The position numbers and the translations under genes were made by a program. From Vicinamibacterales bacterium (lineage in GTDB: Bacteria > Acidobacteriota > Vicinamibacteria > Vicinamibacterales > 2-12-FULL-66-21), in assembly GCA_036496585.1 (NCBI GenBank), contig DASXLB010000073.1:1-64000 (forward strand): a stretch of 64,000 nt of DNA, read 5' to 3'. Numbering within the stretch: position 1 is the stretch's first letter; each line of letters starts with the position of its first letter. The notes under the pieces are model-generated. The model was not told the origin of the DNA. It searched no databases and was given only the letters and a program-made list of their open reading frames with translations. This document shows, piece by piece, positions 6,739 through 14,475 of this stretch.

Positions 6739-8727
6739 CTACCGTTCCGGCGCTGTCGTCGGAGGCAGTCCGAACGCGATGATCGAGGAACTCGCCGCCA
6801 CGGCGACGTACTGGTGGCCGTCGAAGGCGTAGGTCATCGGTGACGCCTTCCAGCCGGCGTTGGCCGCGAAGCTCCACAGGCGCCGGCCCGTCGCCGCGTC
6901 GACTGCGACGAACGATCCGCTGTCGTCGCCGGTGAACACCAGGCCGCTGGCGGTCGCGAGCGTGCCGCCCCAGGTCGTCGCGGGCCCTGTCTGCGGCATC
7001 TCCCAGCTGATGGCGCCGGTCTGCACATCGATCGCCTTCAGCACCCGCTGCGGCACCGGATCCGCCGCCGTCTTCTGCGAGCCGCCGAGGTATGGCTTGC
7101 CCGTTTCCCAGACGGCGCCGTCGCTCTTCGTATAGATGCTGCACTTCTCGAACGTCTGCAGGTAGAAGAGGCCGGTCGCGGGGCTGTACGAGGGTGAAAA
7201 CCAGTTCGTGGCGCCGTCCTGCGACGGGCATACCTTCGTGCCGGCCGGCGTCGGATCCTGGTTCGGCAGGCGAATCGGCTTGCCGTCGGCACCAATTCCG
7301 CGTGCCCAGGTCAGGTTGCGCACGAAGGCCGTGGCGCGCAGCAGCGTGCCGTTGGTGCGATCGAACACGTAGAAGAAGCCGTTGCGATTGGCGTGCAGCA
7401 TCAGCCGGCGCGGGCGGCCCTGCCACGCCGTGTCGACGAGCACCGAGGTCTGCGTCGCGTCCCAGTCCCACAAATCGTGCGGCGTGAACTGGTAGTACCA
7501 CCGCAGGGCCCCGGTAGCGCGTTCGAGCGCGAGGATGCAGTTCGCGTACAGGTTGTCGCCCTGACGATCGTCGCCGTTGTATTCCTGGCTCGGGTTGCCG
7601 ACCGGCCAGTAGACGAGGTCGAGTTCGGGATCGTAGCTGCCGGTGAACCATGTAGGCGCGCCACGGTGGTCCGGCGGACCGCTCCCTTTCCAGGTATCGG
7701 ACCCGGGCTCCCCTTGTCTGGGAACCGTCCAGAAGCGCCACACCTCTTTGCCGGTCGCCTGGTCGAGCGCCGTGACGAATCCGTTGGCGCCCTGTTCGCC
7801 GCCCCCGACACCGGTGATCAGCAGACTGCCGGCGGCCAGCGGAGCCGACGAGGCGAAGTAGTTCTCGCGCCAGTCCGCCAGCGGCGTGTCCCACAGCTGC
7901 GTGCCCGTCCAGCGGTTCAGTGCCAGGACGTGCGCGGCGTCGGACACCACGAACAGGCGGTCGCCCGCGACGGCAACGCCGCGGTTGGCCCAGGCCGCGG
8001 CGCCGGCGGTGCGCGGACGCCGGAAGTGCCAGATCTGGCGCCCGCTGCCGGCGTCGAGCGCATAAACCTCGTTCACCGCCGTCACGTACATGATGCCGTC
8101 CAGGACGACCGGGGTGACTTGCAGGCTGCCGGTGTCGGGCAGCGTGAACGTCCACTTCGGAGTCAGGCGCGAGACCGTCGTCTTGTCGATCTCCGCGAGC
8201 GTCGTGTAACGGTTGCCGCGCGGATCGCCGTTGTAGGTCGGCCACGGCGTGTCGGAGGTCACCTCGCGGATCCGATCCGCCGACTTGCGCAGCAGCCGCA
8301 CGCGTCCCTCGGCGGTACGGACCTGCAGATCGTCGACGCCTTCGCCGAGCACGACTCCCTCGATCGTCGTGCCGTCGACGGTGTGAAAGACGCGGGGCGG
8401 CGCCTCGGGATCGGCGTCGCGCTGGATGCTCCGCAGGAACGCGATCAGCGCCGCGGCGTCAGCGTCGGAGAGCAGGTTCGGCGGCATGCCGCGCGGCGGG
8501 ATGCCGTCGTGGATCAACGCGGCGAGCTGTGCGTCCGTGCGGGTCTTCAGCCGCTGCACGATTGCCGGGCCCATTTCGGTGCCGGTCCCATCGGCAGCGT
8601 GGCAGCGGCCGCAGCGGGTTTCGAAAGTTCGGCGGCCGGCGTCACCGTCCTGGGCCTCGATTCCGCCGACCAGGCCGGCAGTGACGGTCAGCGGCAGAAG
8701 GGCGGCAGCGAGAACACGCACGCGCAT
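6739..8727 (-). CDS. PQQ-dependent dehydrogenase with N-terminal cytochrome c
   Basis: This 662-residue secreted protein starts with a signal peptide (1-25), then a cytochrome c domain with CGRCH (about residue 40) and axial Met in GMPPNLL. A short beta segment (about 110-150) follows, then an eight-bladed quinoprotein propeller of about 500 residues that begins WPTYNGDPRGNRYTTL. Repeated blade motifs such as GRQIWHFRRP, GKEVWRFW and GRRLWSF are visible. The family oxidises alcohols or sugars with PQQ and passes electrons to the fused haem; the exact substrate is unknown. Most relatives carry the cytochrome at the C-terminus or lack it, so the N-terminal position is a useful feature. TATTCT sits 8 bases before the ATG. 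Confidence 0.92.
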   Translation of the reverse strand: MRVRVLAAALLPLTVTAGLVGGIEAQDGDAGRRTFETRCGRCHAADGTGTEMGPAIVQRLKTRTDAQLAALIHDGIPPRGMPPNLLSDADAAALIAFLRSIQRDADPEAPPRVFHTVDGTTIEGVVLGEGVDDLQVRTAEGRVRLLRKSADRIREVTSDTPWPTYNGDPRGNRYTTLAEIDKTTVSRLTPKWTFTLPDTGSLQVTPVVLDGIMYVTAVNEVYALDAGSGRQIWHFRRPRTAGAAAWANRGVAVAGDRLFVVSDAAHVLALNRWTGTQLWDTPLADWRENYFASSAPLAAGSLLITGVGGGEQGANGFVTALDQATGKEVWRFWTVPRQGEPGSDTWKGSGPPDHRGAPTWFTGSYDPELDLVYWPVGNPSQEYNGDDRQGDNLYANCILALERATGALRWYYQFTPHDLWDWDATQTSVLVDTAWQGRPRRLMLHANRNGFFYVFDRTNGTLLRATAFVRNLTWARGIGADGKPIRLPNQDPTPAGTKVCPSQDGATNWFSPSYSPATGLFYLQTFEKCSIYTKSDGAVWETGKPYLGGSQKTAADPVPQRVLKAIDVQTGAISWEMPQTGPATTWGGTLATASGLVFTGDDSGSFVAVDAATGRRLWSFAANAGWKASPMTYAFDGHQYVAVAASSSIIAFGLPPTTAPER

Positions 8728-8735
8728 GCCGCGTC

Positions 8736-8741
8736 AGAATA
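8736..8741 (-). promoter_or_regulatory. -10-like TATTCT before the PQQ dehydrogenase gene
   Basis: Read on the minus strand, TATTCT ends 8 bases before the ATG, with GACGCGGC between and no Shine-Dalgarno sequence. This fits a leaderless or near-leaderless transcript. The same hexamer precedes the genes at 10240 and 31632 at a similar distance. Confidence 0.4.
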
Positions 8742-8825
8742 CACTCCCGTCGTGTCGATCCGGGCGGCATCCGTTCGACCATCTGGCAGGCGTGCGGTCG
8801 CGCCGGCTGCCGGCAAGGAGAGTCG

Positions 8826-9176
8826 ATGAGTCAGTATCTGCTCAGCATCTGCTATTCGACGGGTGCGCCCAGGCCGTCCGCCGCGGCGATGGCGGCGATC
8901 ATGAAGGAGGTCGAGGCGATCCGGCGGGAGATGCAGGCGGCGGGCGCGTGGGTGTTCGCGGCGGGGCTCCAGGGCTCCGACACCGCCACCGTGGTTCGAA
9001 TCGAGGAGGGAAGGGCCCTCGTCACCGACGGGCCCTTCATCGAATCGAAGGAACAGATCGGCGGCATCTGTGTCATCGACGCCGCCGATCCCGACGCCGC
9101 CCTCGCCTGGGGCATGAAGTTGTCGCGAGCCGTGACGACGCCGGTCGAGGTGCGCCCGCTGACTCCCCAAGACTGA
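8826..9176 (+). CDS. YCII-related (DGPF domain) protein
   Basis: This 116-residue protein matches the YCII/DGPF family from the motif TDGPFIESKEQIGG and the general ferredoxin-like layout with AAAWVFAAGL and ADPDAALAWG segments. AAGGAG lies four bases before the ATG. DGPF proteins are often encoded beside ECF sigma factors and may bind small ligands; no sigma gene adjoins this one. The function is unknown. It is likely a small soluble cytoplasmic protein. Confidence 0.88.
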   Translation: MSQYLLSICYSTGAPRPSAAAMAAIMKEVEAIRREMQAAGAWVFAAGLQGSDTATVVRIEEGRALVTDGPFIESKEQIGGICVIDAADPDAALAWGMKLSRAVTTPVEVRPLTPQD

Positions 9177-9229
9177 CGCCCGGCTCCTTCGGTTCCTTCG
9201 CCCCTTCGCCTTCCTTCGTGCCCTTGGTT

Positions 9230-10240
9230 TTATTGCTTAATGAACTCGACGCGCCGGTTATTGGCCTTGCCTTCCGGCGTGTCGTTCGATTCGATCGGCT
9301 TGGTCGCGCCGTAGCCCTTGGTCGTCAGGCGTGCCGCGTCCACGCCCTGCGCCACGAGCGCAGTCTTGACCGCGTCGGCGCGTGACTGCGAGAGACTCAG
9401 GTTCTTGGCCGCGTCGCCCGTGTTGTCGGTGTGTCCACCGATCTCGAGCTTCAGCCCTGGGGTGGCCTGCATCATTTTCACGATCTGTCCGAGCGTGCCC
9501 TGCGATTCTGGGCGCAGCGTGGCTTTGCTGACGTCGAAGTTGATGCCGTGCGTGACGAGCCGGCCGTCCTTTGTCAACGCGTCGATCATGTTCATGCCGC
9601 CGCCGGTGGCGATGCGGACGTTCTTGATCACGATCGGGTTGTCGGAATCGCCGATGCCGCCGAACCCCAGCGTGTCGGCCTTGAATTCGCCCATGTCCGG
9701 TACGACCAGCACGCGGTACTGGTCCTGGTAGAGCTTCATCTGGTTGCCCTTCACCGCGATGGCGACGTGATGCCACTTGTTGGTGTAGGTCTCCGACGAG
9801 CCCCCCTTGTAGGTCGCGCTGACGTCGTGTTCGATGCCGTCGAGCGAGGCGTCGTAGCCGACCGTGACGTTGGCGTCCGTGTCATCGCCCCCCCTCTTGC
9901 CGTGCAGGAACACGATGGTCCTCTCGAAGCCTCCCGCCTTGGGGTAGAAGTCGAACTCGATCGTGTAGGTGTCGGTCAGATAGCTGTTGCCCTTGACGCG
10001 GGGCGAGACCTTCGCGTAGTTGCCCTCGGTCAGCAGGAACGCCGGATCCCCCTGGAGCTTGTTGACGACGGCCTGTCCGGCTTCGAGTTTCCAGTGCGCC
10101 GGGAACTCGCCGTCCTGATCCGTGCGGAAGTCGTCCTCGAAGACCACCTTGTCGCCGGGCACGAAATCGTAGTTCTGATACGCCTTGAAATCCTGCAGTC
10201 CGACGAGAAGAAAAATGGCAAATAACGTCAGCGTTTGCAT
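9230..10240 (-). CDS. OmpA-family protein with a concanavalin-like N-terminal domain
   Basis: The protein is 336 residues. A signal peptide (1-16) is followed by a beta-rich domain (about 20-215) that resembles LamG/concanavalin folds (VVFEDDFRTDQDGEFP, then NKWHHVAIAVKG, a typical laminin-G-like strand). From about residue 232 comes an OmpA C-terminal domain with INFDVSKATLRPES, IGGHTDNTGD and the peptidoglycan-contact region LSQSRADAVKTAL ... NNRRVEF. OmpA domains bind peptidoglycan, so this probably anchors the N-terminal carbohydrate- or protein-binding domain to the wall. It is divergent from the esterase gene, with 39 bases between starts. Confidence 0.9.
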   Translation of the reverse strand: MQTLTLFAIFLLVGLQDFKAYQNYDFVPGDKVVFEDDFRTDQDGEFPAHWKLEAGQAVVNKLQGDPAFLLTEGNYAKVSPRVKGNSYLTDTYTIEFDFYPKAGGFERTIVFLHGKRGGDDTDANVTVGYDASLDGIEHDVSATYKGGSSETYTNKWHHVAIAVKGNQMKLYQDQYRVLVVPDMGEFKADTLGFGGIGDSDNPIVIKNVRIATGGGMNMIDALTKDGRLVTHGINFDVSKATLRPESQGTLGQIVKMMQATPGLKLEIGGHTDNTGDAAKNLSLSQSRADAVKTALVAQGVDAARLTTKGYGATKPIESNDTPEGKANNRRVEFIKQ

Positions 10241-10247
10241 GGCGTCA

Positions 10248-10253
10248 AGAATA
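10248..10253 (-). promoter_or_regulatory. -10-like TATTCT before the OmpA-family gene
   Basis: TATTCT (minus strand) ends 7 bases before the ATG, followed by TGACGCC. No ribosome-binding site is present, so leaderless initiation is likely. Confidence 0.4.
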
Positions 10254-10265
10254 TCGCAGGTCTGC

Positions 10266-10271
10266 TACAGT
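10266..10271 (+). promoter_or_regulatory. -10-like TACAGT before the CE15-like esterase
   Basis: TACAGT ends 8 bases before the ATG at 10280, with GCCGCCGC between. It lies 12 bases from the divergent OmpA hexamer, so both promoters share a 39-base gap. Confidence 0.35.
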
Positions 10272-10279
10272 GCCGCCGC

Positions 10280-11473
10280 ATGAAGATCCTCCTCTGCGGA
10301 TTCGCGATCGCCGTGCTGGCGCAGGCGGCACAGACGGGGGCGCCCGGCGCGCCGGTTCGCACGGCCGACAAGACCGGCCACGTCTCCAACTACGACGAGG
10401 CGAAGGTCGGCACCTATACGCTTCCCGATCCGCTGACGCTCGCCAACGGCACGCCGGTCGGGGACGCGGCGGCATGGACGTCACGGCGCCGGCCGGAGCT
10501 GATCGCAATCTACGAGCGTGACATCTGGGGGCGGATTCCCTCGACGGCGCCGCCGGTGCGGTGGACGGCGTCGCCGGTGGAAACGGCCGGCGGGGCCATC
10601 GTCAAGCGCAGCGTCGGCACGGTCGGCTCCGGGACGCGTGCGCCAAGGATTGCCTTGAAGGTCGTGCTGCCGGCCGGCGCGGCGGCCCGCGTACCGGTCA
10701 TCCTGCTCGTGCAGTTCGGCGGCGGCGGGGCGCCGGTGGCGGATCCGCCAGTGGCGGACGACATCCTCGCCCGCGGCTGGGGATATGCGACGGTCGGCTA
10801 CAACGACATTCAGCCCGACAAGGAGAACGCGTTCGACCAGGGGGTCATCGGGGCGACAGGGAAGCTGCCGGCCGATGACGAGTGGGGGGACGTGAGCGCG
10901 TGGGCGTGGGGTGTCAGCCGCATTGTCGACTACCTGGAGACCGATCCCGCGATCGACGCGAAGAGGATCGCGCTGCACGGCCACTCACGCATCGGAAAAA
11001 CCGCGTTGTGGGCGTCGGCGCTCGACACCCGCGTCGCGGCCGTGTATGCGAGTTGTCCTGGCGAGATGGGGGCGGCGCTGTCGCGGCGCGACTATGGCGA
11101 GACCGTCGACGACATGGCACAGCGGTTTCCCCACTGGTTCTCGCGCACGTTCCAGAAGTGGACGGGCCATTGGAATCAGATGCCGGTCGACGCGCATCTG
11201 CTCATCGCGCTCAGTGCGCCGCGGCCGGTGTTCGTCACGGGCGGCAGCGAGGATCAGTGGGCCGATCCGGTCGGCGAATTCAAGGCGCTGATCGCGGCCG
11301 GCCCTGTGTACCGGCTGTTGGGGAAGAAGGATCTGGGCACGTCGACGCTGCCGGCGCTCGACACGCCGATCATCGACGGCGATCTGGGGTGGTACTACCA
11401 CAAGGGCCCGCATGCGGCGACGCCTGAGGACTGGAAGGTGTTCCTTCAGTTCCTGGGCAAGTACTTCCGCTGA
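10280..11473 (+). CDS. Glucuronoyl-esterase-like (CE15) alpha/beta hydrolase
   Basis: The protein is 397 residues from MKILLCGFAI, a signal peptide; the in-frame ATG at 10235 lies inside the divergent promoter gap and is not used. The nucleophile elbow is GHSRIGKTALWA (Ser about 236), the characteristic CE15 motif in which Arg contacts the uronate. Further family marks are the FVTGGSEDQWADP acid-loop region and the catalytic-His region HKGPHAATPEDW near the end. CE15 enzymes split esters between lignin alcohols and glucuronate on xylan; related bacterial members act on other uronate esters. Its secretion fits plant-polymer degradation, in line with the KDG kinase elsewhere in the window. Confidence 0.9.
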   Translation: MKILLCGFAIAVLAQAAQTGAPGAPVRTADKTGHVSNYDEAKVGTYTLPDPLTLANGTPVGDAAAWTSRRRPELIAIYERDIWGRIPSTAPPVRWTASPVETAGGAIVKRSVGTVGSGTRAPRIALKVVLPAGAAARVPVILLVQFGGGGAPVADPPVADDILARGWGYATVGYNDIQPDKENAFDQGVIGATGKLPADDEWGDVSAWAWGVSRIVDYLETDPAIDAKRIALHGHSRIGKTALWASALDTRVAAVYASCPGEMGAALSRRDYGETVDDMAQRFPHWFSRTFQKWTGHWNQMPVDAHLLIALSAPRPVFVTGGSEDQWADPVGEFKALIAAGPVYRLLGKKDLGTSTLPALDTPIIDGDLGWYYHKGPHAATPEDWKVFLQFLGKYFR

Positions 11474-11628
11474 GGCCGGCCGCGACTCGCGGCTGATATT
11501 CCATCCGGTAACTGTCGCAGGACGGGAGCCGACACGGCGAACGTCGAACCGTGCGTGACGGCAGCGGAAACAGGATTCAAGGGGGACGGCGGAGGGGAAC
11601 GGCGGGAAGCGGCGGAACCGGCGGATGG

Positions 11629-11660
11629 TGGTAACCGCAGCCCCAGAGCTGCGGTTACCA
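11629..11660. terminator. 13-bp inverted repeat, likely terminator or dispersed palindrome
   Basis: TGGTAACCGCAGC at 11629-11641 pairs perfectly with GCTGCGGTTACCA at 11648-11660 around a 6-base loop CCCAGA. It lies 13 bases past the stop of the small secreted protein gene and 155 bases past the CE15 gene, which converges on it. There is no U-tract on either strand, so a Rho-independent terminator is not certain. The preceding 40 bases are GGCGG-rich. Confidence 0.5.
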
Positions 11661-11673
11661 GCCAGGAGCGTGC

Positions 11674-12060
11674 TTACTTCTTGGTCGTCGTGGTCTTCTT
11701 GGCGGCGTGCGCGGCGGCCGCCTTGATCGAGGTCGCGGTCATCGTGCTGCCCTCGGTCGTGTAGGCCACGGTGACTTTCGAGCCTTCCTTGACGTCGCCG
11801 GTCTTCTTGGTCGACGCGTTGACGGTGAAGGTCTCGTCCTTCGCGGTCTTGCCCGTGCCCTTGGTGATCACGAGCGAGCTGTCGCTCGACGACTTGACCA
11901 CGCCCGAGGTGGTGTGGCTGGCCACCGCCTTGGTGGTTTCCTTGGTCGCGGCCTTCTTGTCGGCCTTCGGTGCGGTCGTGGTGGCGGGGGCCTGGGCGAA
12001 ACCGATGGCCGGAACCGCGAGAGCCACGGTGAGAATTGCTGCCTTGGTGAACATACGCAT
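11674..12060 (-). CDS. Small secreted Thr/Lys/Ala-rich protein, DUF5666-like
   Basis: This 128-residue protein has a clear signal peptide (MRMFTKAAILTVALAV, cleavage after GFAQA). A Thr/Lys/Ala-rich linker is followed by a small beta core (SGVVKSSSDSSLVI, FTVNASTKKTGDV, KVTVAYTTEGSTMTA), which resembles the DUF5666 OB-like pattern. The C-terminus is a basic AAHAAKKTTTTKK tail. The function is unknown; an envelope-associated or nucleic-acid/anion-binding role is possible. A promoter with TTAACA, 17-base spacer and CATACT lies upstream, and GAGG is 11 bases before the ATG. Confidence 0.82.
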   Translation of the reverse strand: MRMFTKAAILTVALAVPAIGFAQAPATTTAPKADKKAATKETTKAVASHTTSGVVKSSSDSSLVITKGTGKTAKDETFTVNASTKKTGDVKEGSKVTVAYTTEGSTMTATSIKAAAAHAAKKTTTTKK

Positions 12061-12126
12061 GATGAGTACTGCCTCCTCTAGGCGCGAAATCGCGCTGCAC
12101 GTATTTCAGCGCATGCAGGTGAGGGG

Positions 12127-12155
12127 AGTATGAAGCGAAGATTAAATCTTGTTAA
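12127..12155 (-). promoter_or_regulatory. Promoter of the small secreted protein gene
   Basis: On the minus strand TTAACA (12150-12155, 5 of 6 matches to TTGACA) is followed after exactly 17 bases by CATACT (12127-12132, 4 of 6 to TATAAT). Transcription would start near 12120, giving a leader of about 60 bases that contains the GGAGG ribosome site. Confidence 0.5.
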
Positions 12156-12196
12156 TCCGCGTCATCCCGACAGCGCGGATCTGGGGCCGCGATCGG

Positions 12197-13615
12197 TTAC
12201 AGGCTCTTCAGTTTCACGGTGAACCTGGCGCCGACCCCAGGCGTTCCCGCTGCCGAGACGGCGCCGTTGTGCCGATCGACGATCCATTTGACCAGGCTCA
12301 GGCCGAGACCGACCCCGAATCCTCCCGCCGACCTCGCCGGATCGCCGCGATAGAAACGCTCGAACACGTGCGGCACCACATCAGGCGTCATCCCGATGCC
12401 GGTGTCGCTCACCTCGAGGATGGCGCACTGCTCGTCCTCGCTCAGCCGTACGGTGACGCTGCCCCCAGGCGGCGTGAACTTGAACGCGTTGTCGAGCAGG
12501 TTGAGGAGCAGCCGCTCGATCCACGACGCGTCACCGGCAATCATCGGGGACGCCGCGATCTCGGCGACGAGCGACAGCCCCTGGGCCTGCGCCACCGGCT
12601 CGAGCTGCTCGACGACCGAGCTGACGAGCGGTGCCAGCGACACCGGCTCGTGCGCCAGCGGAATCTGTCCCGACTCGGCGCGCGCCACCGTCAGCAGCTG
12701 GTCGATCAGCCGCTTGAGCTTGTCGAGCTCCTCGAGCTGGCTCGCGAAGATTTGGCGCTGCTCCTCGGTGGCGCCGGCCTTCATCGACGCCAGCTCTATC
12801 TCGCCGCGCAGCGCCGCGATCGGCGTGCGCAGCTCGTGCGCGATCGCCGTGCTGAACTGGCGCATCTCGCCGACGGCATCCTCGACGCGCGCCAGCGTGT
12901 CGTTGAAGGCGTTGGCGACCTGGTCGAGCTCGTCGCCGGTGCCGCGGACCGGGAGCCGCTGCTCCAGGTTGGCGGCGTCGATCGTCCGCGCCGCGCCGGC
13001 GAACCGCGCCAGGGGAGCCAGCGCGACGCCCGCCATCCAGCGGCCGGCCAGCACGGCGACGATCAGCCCGGCCGGCATGCCCCACAGCAGGAGCTGCAGG
13101 AAGCGCCGCAGCGCGGCGTCGGACGGCGCCAGCGAAATGCCGACCTGGAGCAGATAGACGTCCGACGGATTGTCGCCGGTGATCACTGAGTTGGCGAGCC
13201 GGATCCGGCCGTAGTCGGTCTGGAGGTCGTGGAAATCGACATCGTGAAACGATCGGTCGCGCAGCGATCGCACTTCCTGCGGCGTGAACAGCACTCCGAG
13301 CGGCTCGAGCGCGTCCGACTGCGTCAGCAGCGCTCCCGTCGTCGCGTCGTAGATCTGATAGAAGCGCGTCGCGCGCTGTACGAATTCCGACTCGTTCGGG
13401 TCGGAGTTGTCGTAGACGATCGACGGCGTGCTCTCGTCGAAGCGCAGATAGCCGTGCAGGCCGTTGGTCATCTCGGTCAGCGTCGCGGTCGCGTCGGAGT
13501 CGAGCTGCTGCTTGAGCACGCGGAAGGAGAGGGTGGCGAGCGCCATCAGCAGCACGCCGAACACCAGCGTGTAGAACACCGTCAGCCGCGTGCGCAGTCC
13601 GAATTTCGTCTTCAC
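12197..13615 (-). CDS. Two-component sensor histidine kinase (OmpR partner class)
   Basis: The protein is 472 residues. Two transmembrane helices (about 11-33 and 171-192) enclose a periplasmic sensor of about 135 residues. A HAMP domain (about 193-245) precedes the dimerisation helix with phosphorylatable His260 in AIAHELRTPI. The ATPase domain shows the N box NLLDNAFKF (about 373), G1 DTGIG (404-408) and G2 GVGLGLS (434-440), all intact. Its start overlaps the response-regulator stop by four bases, so the two form one operon with the regulator first. The architecture resembles heavy-metal/CusS-type kinases, but the sensor loop has no obvious metal motif, so the signal is unknown. Confidence 0.93.
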   Translation of the reverse strand: MKTKFGLRTRLTVFYTLVFGVLLMALATLSFRVLKQQLDSDATATLTEMTNGLHGYLRFDESTPSIVYDNSDPNESEFVQRATRFYQIYDATTGALLTQSDALEPLGVLFTPQEVRSLRDRSFHDVDFHDLQTDYGRIRLANSVITGDNPSDVYLLQVGISLAPSDAALRRFLQLLLWGMPAGLIVAVLAGRWMAGVALAPLARFAGAARTIDAANLEQRLPVRGTGDELDQVANAFNDTLARVEDAVGEMRQFSTAIAHELRTPIAALRGEIELASMKAGATEEQRQIFASQLEELDKLKRLIDQLLTVARAESGQIPLAHEPVSLAPLVSSVVEQLEPVAQAQGLSLVAEIAASPMIAGDASWIERLLLNLLDNAFKFTPPGGSVTVRLSEDEQCAILEVSDTGIGMTPDVVPHVFERFYRGDPARSAGGFGVGLGLSLVKWIVDRHNGAVSAAGTPGVGARFTVKLKSL

Positions 13616-14289
13616 GCCGGTGGCGAGTCAGTCAGGATATAGCCGACGCCGCGGATCGTGTGGATCAGCGGCCTGTCGAAGCCGCGATCGACCTTGTTGC
13701 GCAGCGCGTTGATGTGCACTTCGACGACGTTGCTGACGCTGTCGAAGTGGATGTTCCAGACGTGCTCGATGATCAGCGACTTGGTCACCGGACGGTCGCT
13801 GTTCCTGACGAGAAACTCGAGCAGCGCGTACTCCTTCGGCTTCAGGTCGACGCGCCGGCCGGCGCGTCGGACCGTGCGGCGGGTGGTGTCCATCTCGAGA
13901 TCGGCGACCCGCAGCGTCGTCTCGCGCGGCGCGCCGCGCCGCAGCACCGCCCGGAGCCGCGCCGACAGCTCGGCCAGCGCGAACGGCTTCCCCATGTAGT
14001 CGTCCGCGCCGCTGTCGAGCCCGGCGACGCGCTCCTCGAGCGTGTCCTTCGCCGTCAGGACCAGAATTGGCAGTTCGCGCTTGCGCGCGCGGATGTCGCG
14101 CAGCACCTGGAAGCCGGAGCGGCCGGGCAGCATCAGATCGAGGATCACCGCGTCGTAGTCGAGCGCGAGCGCCTGCTCCCCGGCATGGCTGCCCTCGTAG
14201 AGGACGTCGACCGCGTAGCCTTCCTCCGACAGGCCGCTCTGGATGAAATTGGCGACCTTGCGGTCGTCCTCGACGACCAGAATCCTCAC
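13612..14289 (-). CDS. OmpR-family response regulator
   Basis: The protein is 225 residues. The receiver domain shows the acidic pocket VVEDD (E7-D9), phospho-acceptor Asp51 in VILDLMLPG, and Lys101 in GKPFAL. The C-terminal winged-helix DNA-binding domain (about 125-220) ends in VSNVVEVHINALRNKVDR and TIRGVGYIL, classic OmpR/PhoB features. It is the first gene of the operon with the adjoining kinase. The leader region is 186 bases and holds a gene remnant rather than an obvious direct-repeat operator. Confidence 0.95.
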   Translation of the reverse strand: MRILVVEDDRKVANFIQSGLSEEGYAVDVLYEGSHAGEQALALDYDAVILDLMLPGRSGFQVLRDIRARKRELPILVLTAKDTLEERVAGLDSGADDYMGKPFALAELSARLRAVLRRGAPRETTLRVADLEMDTTRRTVRRAGRRVDLKPKEYALLEFLVRNSDRPVTKSLIIEHVWNIHFDSVSNVVEVHINALRNKVDRGFDRPLIHTIRGVGYILTDSPPA

Positions 14290-14338
14290 GGGACTAGACT
14301 ACCAGCACGCGAGGGGAGGCGGACAGGCGTCCGGCAGG

Positions 14339-14455
14339 TCACTGGCGGGGCGTGTTCGTCTTCGGCAGCTCGTAGAGCACCCGTCGCCGAGGACCTCCAG
14401 GTCATCGCGCGGCGTCAGCGGATAGAGCGTGCGCCGGCGTCCGGCGATCGTGCGG
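14339..14455 (-). pseudogene. Possible remnant of a gene C-terminus with a frameshift
   Basis: On the minus strand a protein-like stretch RTLYPLTPRDDLEVLGDG can be read from about 14440 to 14382. It then runs out of frame, but a one-base shift at 14381 gives VLYELPKTNTPRQ and a TGA stop at 14339. Joined, these read like a real protein C-terminus. There is no start codon or complete domain, and the kinase gene ends immediately upstream at 14476. It could also be chance in GC-rich DNA. Confidence 0.3.
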
Positions 14456-14475
14456 GCCGGCCGGGACGAGGGCGG

